A DNA stretch of 64,000 nucleotides. Source: Shewanella marinintestina (GTDB taxonomy: Bacteria; Pseudomonadota; Gammaproteobacteria; Enterobacterales; Shewanellaceae). Each line of letters opens with the position of its first letter. The first letter of the stretch is position 1. The DNA lies in NCBI RefSeq assembly GCF_023283845.1, contig NZ_JAKILC010000020.1:1-64000 (forward strand). Direction: 5' to 3'. Of the stretch, positions 58,704 through 64,000 are shown piece by piece. The notes under the pieces are model-generated. The model worked only from the letters and a program-made list of their open reading frames with translations, was not told the DNA's origin and did not search any database. Made by a program: the position numbers and the translations under genes.

Positions 58704-59666
58704 TTAGCGTTGCAGTAGTTTGCCTGACGGATGATTTGAGCCATGAACTTGGTTATGGCAATTCATACAGCTTTGACCTGCATTGAAGGCATTAGGGTTG
58801 CCCCCAAAAACAGCATTTGATGTGTGGCCAACCGATGCATGACACTGCTGACATAACATTGGCGGCTTAGTGATTAGCATTGCTTCATTAACACTTCCGT
58901 GTGGATTATGGCATGTAGCACAATTGTCGGTGACGGGGGCATGTTCCCAGAGCTTAGGGCCGCGCTTTTCTGCATGGCAGGAATAGCAATTTTCATTAAC
59001 GCTCATTTGTTTTAGGTTGGCGTCGGCTAAACTTCCGTGGGGGTTATGGCAATCACTACAAACCATTTGCTGCCATTTTAAGGGATGAGCTGAACGTTTA
59101 TTAATATCGGCTTTTTGCTGGGTGTGGCAACTAGTACAAACGGCGACTTCGGTGTTCTTGTCTGCGATGGGATCATGCCCAGTATGTACTTGGTGGCAAT
59201 CTGCACAGCTGACATCTGCGTTATCATGGTGATTACCTTGCCAAGCCATGCGATTATCATCGTTATGGCAACTCATACAAACGCTATTTTGTTTTTCGGC
59301 AGGAACGGGGGAGTTGGCGCCGAAGGTAATCATTGGCTCTTTGCCACCGCGGTTATGGTTGCCTTGAGGACCATGGCAAGCTTCGCATTGCAGATCTTGC
59401 ATTGGAGACCCTTGAGCATCACTGCCGTGTATACCATCAAACAGTGCCATGACTGTTTCACTTCGCCTATGACACATTAGGCAGGAATCAGCGCCTTTAG
59501 GAGAGTATTTCCCCTCAGCAAACTTTTTATCGAGTATCGCTTCAACTTCCTGTGGATCTTGGTCGTCCCAAGGGGCGGCAAACACGTTGAAGCTAATAAT
59601 TAACATTGCTGATAATAAGCCACGCGCAATTTTGCCAGAGAACCATCCGGTGTTCTTGTTCATCAT
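58704..59666 (-). CDS. mtrD: Periplasmic decaheme cytochrome MtrD
   Basis: 320 residues, a paralogue of MtrA. Ten CXXCH sites: CLMCH, CEACH, CMSCH, CADCH, CTSCH, CSDCH, CYSCH, CATCH, CQQCH, CMNCH. Signal peptide cut near NVFAAPW. The sequence AEGKYSPKGADSCLMCHR is nearly the same as in MtrA, pointing to an old duplication of the whole mtrAB module. First gene of mtrDEF, divergent from feoAB. ATG ATG at 59666/59663 follow a GGGATGAG ribosome-binding site. Confidence 0.95.
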   Translation of the reverse strand: MMNKNTGWFSGKIARGLLSAMLIISFNVFAAPWDDQDPQEVEAILDKKFAEGKYSPKGADSCLMCHRRSETVMALFDGIHGSDAQGSPMQDLQCEACHGPQGNHNRGGKEPMITFGANSPVPAEKQNSVCMSCHNDDNRMAWQGNHHDNADVSCADCHQVHTGHDPIADKNTEVAVCTSCHTQQKADINKRSAHPLKWQQMVCSDCHNPHGSLADANLKQMSVNENCYSCHAEKRGPKLWEHAPVTDNCATCHNPHGSVNEAMLITKPPMLCQQCHASVGHTSNAVFGGNPNAFNAGQSCMNCHNQVHGSNHPSGKLLQR

Positions 59667-59876
59667 CTCATCCCATTCGCTTTAATAACGATATTTTTGA
59701 TAATTTAATATTAGCAGTTTTGTAAATTACTAATATTTAATCATAGCGAGTTTTGGTGACAATTCCATAACAAAAGTGGGGTATTTATAATAAAAGCAGG
59801 CTGATTTTAAAGCGATTTAGTATGGTGTTTAGACTTTAGTCTATGAATGAATTTTTATTGTTAACAAATTGGTAGT

Positions 59877-59994
59877 GTAAATAATAACCATTATCAGTAA
59901 GTGGGTTCTGTCAGATGCCATTTATCTTTTAGAGAAGCGTTTATTAGTTGAGAGATTTATCACATAATAGCGAACACAATTGAAAATTATTATC
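59877..59994. promoter_or_regulatory. Fur-like and CRP-like sites between mtrD and feoA
   Basis: Within the 440-bp divergent gap: GTAAATAATAACCATTATC (59877-59895) matches the 19-bp Fur consensus at 14 of 19 positions in the reverse direction; GAAAAT-T-ATTATC (59982-59994) matches the core at 11 of 12; TGAGA-GATTTA-TCACA (59949-59964) matches the CRP consensus at 9 of 10. They lie 110-230 bp before feoA and 210-330 bp before mtrD. The rest of the gap has no gene. Confidence 0.5.
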
Positions 59995-60103
59995 GTTTAC
60001 AAGCCCAAATGTTGATCTAGGTAAAGTTATTACTCTTTTGCCTCCTTTAGAATCAACACTAATTTCAAAGAGAGTCGGGGCCTGTAAATAGGTGGAATGC
60101 ACA

Positions 60104-60343
60104 ATGAAGTTAAGTGAATTGAATCCGGGCGATATCGCCAGAATTTCTCAAGTAGGTCAAATTGACTTACCAGCCGTAGTTAAACGCAAACTCCTTTCGA
60201 TGGGGATCACCCCTAATACTCGATTCTCATTGATCCGCAGAGCGCCGATGGGCTCAGGTGTTGAGTTAGATATCCGTGGCAGTAAATTATGTATGCGTCG
60301 CGATTTAGCAGATATTATTGAGGTTGAAAAAGCGAATGGCTAA
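60104..60343 (+). CDS. feoA: Ferrous iron transport protein FeoA
   Basis: 79 residues, SH3-like fold. MKLSELNPGDIARISQVG and LLSMGITPNTRFSLIRRAPMG are family features, with VELDIRGSKLCMRRDLADII at the end. Small cytoplasmic partner of FeoB, thought to promote ferrous iron uptake. Start 60104, preceded by GGTGGA at good spacing, is preferred to the ATG at 60092. It overlaps feoB by 8 bp. No FeoC-like gene is seen after feoB. Confidence 0.92.
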   Translation: MKLSELNPGDIARISQVGQIDLPAVVKRKLLSMGITPNTRFSLIRRAPMGSGVELDIRGSKLCMRRDLADIIEVEKANG

Positions 60344-62630
60344 ACAATTTAACTGTGTCACAGTAGGTAACCCAAACGCGGGTAAATCTACGCTATTTAA
60401 TGCACTTACCGGCTCTAACCAACAAGTCGGTAACTGGTCTGGTGTAACTGTTGAGAAAAAGACGGGCCACTTTGCTTTACAAGGTAGCGACGTATTCTTA
60501 ACTGACTTACCGGGTATTTATGATCTTCTACCTGCTGGCAATAGCTGTGATTGTTCTTTAGATGAGCAGATTGCTCAGCAGTACCTAGCAGAACAAGAAA
60601 TTGACGGCATAATTAACCTTGTTGATGCTACTAATATTGAGCGCCATTTGTATCTTACGATTCAATTACGTGAGTTGGGGATTCCGTTAGTCGTTGTGCT
60701 GAACAAGATTGATGCGGCGCTTGAGCGTGGTATCAAGATTGACGTGAACAAGATGAGCCAAGAGCTCGGTTGCCCTGTTATTGCTGTGTGCTCTCGTGAA
60801 GAGAAAGATATTGAAAAGGTCAAACAGCAATTCGTCGCGCTACTTGACGGAAAAGTCTCTGAAGCACCACTGGTTTTAGCGTACGACACTGAAATTGAAT
60901 CAGGTGTAACCAATTTACTCGCTCAAGATGATTCTTTAAGCCGTGGCCGTGCATTAGCTATGCTAGCTAATGGTTTAGGCTGTGGTAAGTGTAAAAACAG
61001 CCAAATGGCTAGCGAAGTCGAGCAATACTCGCAAGCGTTATCTAGCCAAGGCAAAGATATCGAAATCATGGTTGCGACAACGCGATTTGATTTTGTTGAG
61101 CGCGTGTTTACGGGTTCTGTTGATAGCGATAACCGTGAAACCTTTACCGACAAGCTTGATAAAATCGTGCTGCACCCTGTTGCTGGTATTCCGGTTTTCT
61201 TGTTTGTTATGTATTTGATGTTCATGTTCAGTATTAACGTGGGCAGCTCGTTTATCGACTTCTTCGATATTACCGCTGGTGCTTTGTTTGTTGATCACTT
61301 AGGCGCGTTTATGACGAGCCTAGGTTCACCAACATGGTTGGTCACTATTATTGCTGGTGGTGTTGGCCAAGGTATTCAAACCGTTGCGACCTTTATTCCG
61401 GTTATCGCAGCCTTGTTTTTGGCTCTTTCCGTACTTGAAGGTTCAGGCTACATGGCCCGAGCAGCGTTTGTGGTTGATGGCTTGATGCGCCGTATTGGTC
61501 TGCCGGGCCGTGCCTTTGTGCCTATGATTGTCGGCTTTGGTTGTTCAGTGCCAGCCATTATGGCAACGCGTACGCTAGGCAGTGAGCGTGAGCGCATTGT
61601 GACCGGTATGATGGCGCCGTTTATGTCTTGTGGTGCACGTTTGCCAGTTTATGCATTATTTGCAGCAGCTTTCTTCCCTGAGTCGGGCCAGAACTTAGTA
61701 TTCTTGCTGTATATCATTGGTATTTTTGCCGCGATTGGTACAGGTTTATTACTTCGTAACACATTATTACCAGGCTCAAGCAGTGCGGTAGTAATGGAAC
61801 TACCAAGCTACGAAAAGCCAAAGTTCAAAACGGTAATGGCGCGCACTGGTAAGCGTACTAAGAGCTTTATCATGGGCGCGGGTAAAACCATTGTTATTGT
61901 GGTGACTTTGCTAAACTTTGTTAACGCGATTGGTATTGATGGCTCATTCGGTCATGAAGACAGCTCTGAGTCAGTACTGAGTGTTGCAAGCCAAAAAGTG
62001 ACACCGTTGTTCTCACCAATGGGTGTAGAGCAAGATAACTGGCCTGCAACGGTTGGTATTATTACCGGTATTTTTGCTAAAGAAGCCGTAGTTGGTACTT
62101 TGAACAGCCTATATTCAGATGGCGGTGCGGGTGATGAAGAACTAGCACCATTTAGTGAAACGCTAACAGAAGCGCTAGGCACGATTCCTGAGAACCTATT
62201 TGGTATTGCACCTGAAGATCCACTTTCAATCTCTGTGGGCGATGTATCATCTGTAGAAACTGCATCGGAAGAATTAGAAGTTGATACCTCTACCTTCGGC
62301 GCACTGCAAGCTGGTTTCGCCGGTGTCACAGCAGCATTTGCTTACCTACTGTTTGTTTTACTCTACACGCCATGTGTAGCGGCAATGGGCGCATTAGTTA
62401 ACGAGTTTGGTGGTCGTTGGGCAGCATTTGCAGGCCTATGGACATTTGGGTTAGCTTACGGTGTAGCGACAGTGTTCTACCAAGCGGCAACGTTTGCACA
62501 GCATCCATTGCAATCAAGCCTTTGGATTGGTTTCTTTACTGTGGCGCTAGTGGTATTTTATGTTTGGCTTAAGAGAAAGGGTAAGAAAACCCAGACTATC
62601 ATTCCAGGCATTAAAGTGATTACGGAATAA
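60336..62630 (+). CDS. feoB: Ferrous iron transporter FeoB
   Basis: 764 residues. Cytoplasmic GTPase domain with G1 GNPNAGKST, G3 DLPG and G4 NKID; then the inner-membrane part with about eight helices and the gating motifs GCSVPAIMATRT and SCGARLPVYALFAAAFFP. The C-terminal GTLNSLYSDGGAGDEELAP block and the final helices match FeoB. GTP-driven import of Fe(II). Start ATG 60336 (MAKQFN) lies within the feoA stop region; the longer frame from 60318 is inside feoA. Cotranscribed with feoA and ended by a terminator. Confidence 0.96.
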   Translation: MAKQFNCVTVGNPNAGKSTLFNALTGSNQQVGNWSGVTVEKKTGHFALQGSDVFLTDLPGIYDLLPAGNSCDCSLDEQIAQQYLAEQEIDGIINLVDATNIERHLYLTIQLRELGIPLVVVLNKIDAALERGIKIDVNKMSQELGCPVIAVCSREEKDIEKVKQQFVALLDGKVSEAPLVLAYDTEIESGVTNLLAQDDSLSRGRALAMLANGLGCGKCKNSQMASEVEQYSQALSSQGKDIEIMVATTRFDFVERVFTGSVDSDNRETFTDKLDKIVLHPVAGIPVFLFVMYLMFMFSINVGSSFIDFFDITAGALFVDHLGAFMTSLGSPTWLVTIIAGGVGQGIQTVATFIPVIAALFLALSVLEGSGYMARAAFVVDGLMRRIGLPGRAFVPMIVGFGCSVPAIMATRTLGSERERIVTGMMAPFMSCGARLPVYALFAAAFFPESGQNLVFLLYIIGIFAAIGTGLLLRNTLLPGSSSAVVMELPSYEKPKFKTVMARTGKRTKSFIMGAGKTIVIVVTLLNFVNAIGIDGSFGHEDSSESVLSVASQKVTPLFSPMGVEQDNWPATVGIITGIFAKEAVVGTLNSLYSDGGAGDEELAPFSETLTEALGTIPENLFGIAPEDPLSISVGDVSSVETASEELEVDTSTFGALQAGFAGVTAAFAYLLFVLLYTPCVAAMGALVNEFGGRWAAFAGLWTFGLAYGVATVFYQAATFAQHPLQSSLWIGFFTVALVVFYVWLKRKGKKTQTIIPGIKVITE

Positions 62631-62660
62631 CGCGAATAGCGTATACTGTTATCAAGTAAT

Positions 62661-62688
62661 AAAAAGCAGCGATAATTCGCTGCTTTTT
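62661..62688 (+). terminator. Terminator after feoB
   Basis: AAAAAGCAGCGA (62661-62672) and TCGCTGCTTTTT (62677-62688) around TAAT. Confidence 0.9.
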
Positions 62689-62812
62689 GCGCTATATATG
62701 CTTATGCTATAGCCAGTAGAGTAGGTTTTTAAGCCGCAATCGTTGATCCTTTACAGAAACTGTAGGATTATGCGTTTTTAGTTTTTAATCATCGTTCGCA
62801 AAGAGGATTTCC

Positions 62813-64000
62813 ATGAGTCATGTGGACACTGAAGTACGTCCTAGTAACTTCATACGTAATATCATAGATGAAGATCTAGCCACGGGTAAGCATTCGAGTG
62901 TTCAAACTCGTTTTCCGCCAGAACCAAACGGCTTTCTTCACATCGGCCACGCTAAGTCTATCTGCCTAAACTTTGGCATTGCACAAGACTACAAAGGTCA
63001 ATGTAACTTACGTTTTGATGATACCAACCCTGAAAAAGAAGATATCGACTACGTTAATTCTATTCAGGCTGATGTGCAGTGGCTCGGTTTTCAGTGGGAT
63101 GGTGACATTCGTTATTCGTCAAATTACTTTGACCAACTACATCAGTACGCCGTTGAATTAATCAACAAAGGCTTAGCTTATGTATGTTTCTTAAATGGTG
63201 ACGAAACGCGTGAATACCGTGGCACGCTTAAAGAGCCAGGTAAAAACAGCCCATTCCGTGACACCACACCTGAAGAAAACTTAGCGCTATTTGAAAAAAT
63301 GCGTTTAGGTGAGTTCAAAGAAGGTGAGTGTTCACTGCGCGCTAAGATTGATATGGCATCACCATTTATGTGTATGCGTGATCCAATCATCTACCGCATT
63401 CGTTTTGCTCACCATCATCAAACAGCTGACAAATGGTGCATTTACCCAATGTACGATTTCACTCACTGTATTTCTGATGCGATTGAAAACATCACTCATT
63501 CTCTATGTACCCTTGAATTCCAAGATAACCGTAGATTGTATGACTGGGTGTTAGATCATTTAGATGATTTCCAAGCGCCAAACAGAACACGTCAGTATGA
63601 GTTTTCAAGACTTAACCTTGAATACACATTAATGTCTAAGCGTAAGCTAAACGACTTAGTGGTTCGCAACTTGGTAACAGGTTGGGATGACGCACGTATG
63701 CCTACAATCGCGGGCTACCGTCGTCGTGGTTATACAGCAGCTTCTATTCGTGAGTTTTGTAAGCGTATTGGCGTGACTAAGCAAGATAACATGGTTGAAG
63801 TGGCCATGCTTGATGCTTGTATCCGTGAAGAGCTAAATGACTTCGCACCACGTGCGATGGCAGTGATTAACCCAGTTAAAGTGGTTATCGAAAACTACCC
63901 TGAAGGCCAAGTTGAAATTATCAACGCGGCAAATCATCCTAGCAAGGAAGAGATGGGCAAGCGTGAGCTATCTTTTGGTCGTGAGCTGTTTATTGATGCT
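62813..64000 (+). CDS. glnS: Glutaminyl-tRNA synthetase, 5' part
   Basis: Class I synthetase charging tRNA-Gln. The open frame runs from ATG 62813 (AGAGGATTTCC upstream) through the window end, so about 396 codons of an enzyme of about 555 are seen. PPEPNGFLHIGHAKS holds the HIGH motif, LRFDDTNPEKE follows, and LMSKRKLNDLV holds the KMSKS motif. It then enters the anticodon-binding domains and is cut off. Downstream part lies outside the window. Confidence 0.96.
   Translation, partial: MSHVDTEVRPSNFIRNIIDEDLATGKHSSVQTRFPPEPNGFLHIGHAKSICLNFGIAQDYKGQCNLRFDDTNPEKEDIDYVNSIQADVQWLGFQWDGDIRYSSNYFDQLHQYAVELINKGLAYVCFLNGDETREYRGTLKEPGKNSPFRDTTPEENLALFEKMRLGEFKEGECSLRAKIDMASPFMCMRDPIIYRIRFAHHHQTADKWCIYPMYDFTHCISDAIENITHSLCTLEFQDNRRLYDWVLDHLDDFQAPNRTRQYEFSRLNLEYTLMSKRKLNDLVVRNLVTGWDDARMPTIAGYRRRGYTAASIREFCKRIGVTKQDNMVEVAMLDACIREELNDFAPRAMAVINPVKVVIENYPEGQVEIINAANHPSKEEMGKRELSFGRELFIDA

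Noticed and set aside
1..64000. tRNA or rRNA genes
   Set aside because: I saw no cloverleaf with a GTTCRA arm and CCA end, and no rRNA signature, in any gap, though a dedicated search was not possible.

Overview
The window looks like chromosomal DNA of a marine or sediment gammaproteobacterium of the genus Shewanella. The strongest evidence is an intact metal-reductase locus (mtrD-mtrE-mtrF, three OmcA/UndA-type genes, mtrC-mtrA-mtrB) next to feoAB, an arrangement known from Shewanella. PanP-type aspartate decarboxylase, an M9 collagenase, a Rof homologue and a CRP-like site before nupC agree with this. Species cannot be assigned from the sequence alone.

Layout. 1-0.9 kb: a piece of an integron cassette array, with two attC-like sites bracketing a small membrane-protein cassette and no integrase in the window. 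0.9-3.4 kb: a degenerate reverse-strand coding remnant, a VOC/glyoxalase-fold protein, and a nucleoside transporter (nupC) behind a long structured leader that ends in an intrinsic terminator. 3.5-8.5 kb: an outer-membrane beta-barrel plus a very large lipoprotein zinc metalloprotease, then a small membrane protein. 8.9-14.1 kb: housekeeping and orphan genes on the minus strand (DUF2059, Rof, M17 aminopeptidase, LETM1-like, RNase HI, DUF1415, LysE exporter). 14.1-17.9 kb: a secreted collagenase behind a long AT-rich upstream region. 18.0-27.7 kb: a surface module made of a 2715-residue Ig/cadherin-like repeat protein, a tail-collar (MdpB-like) protein, a GNAT acetyltransferase and a DUF6916-like protein. 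The giant protein carries an internal GlyGly-CTERM-like signal and is then fused to a beta-barrel with its own signal peptide. 27.9-33.4 kb: a DUF4136 lipoprotein, a small periplasmic protein, a DUF2797 protein, and two SigZ-type sigma factors flanking PatB and a rhodanese. 33.5-40.9 kb: PanP, a glycerate kinase/GntP permease/CdaR regulator set, a uracil-DNA-glycosylase-family protein and a membrane protein. 41.1-59.7 kb: the extracellular electron transfer locus. 60.1-62.6 kb: feoAB. 62.8 kb to the end: glnS, cut by the window edge.

How the mtr genes work together. MtrA and MtrD are periplasmic decahemes, MtrB and MtrE are outer-membrane barrels that hold them, and MtrC, MtrF, OmcA, the 11-heme UndA-like protein and a further OmcA-like protein are lipidated cell-surface multiheme reductases. 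I count 71 CXXCH sites over seven genes. Terminators after omcA-like, undA, omcA and mtrB divide the locus into four likely transcription units. mtrC and omcA share a 33-bp upstream element with CRP-like half sites, and part of it recurs before undA. The gap between mtrD and feoA carries Fur-like and CRP-like sequences, which fits joint control by iron and by carbon/anaerobic state.
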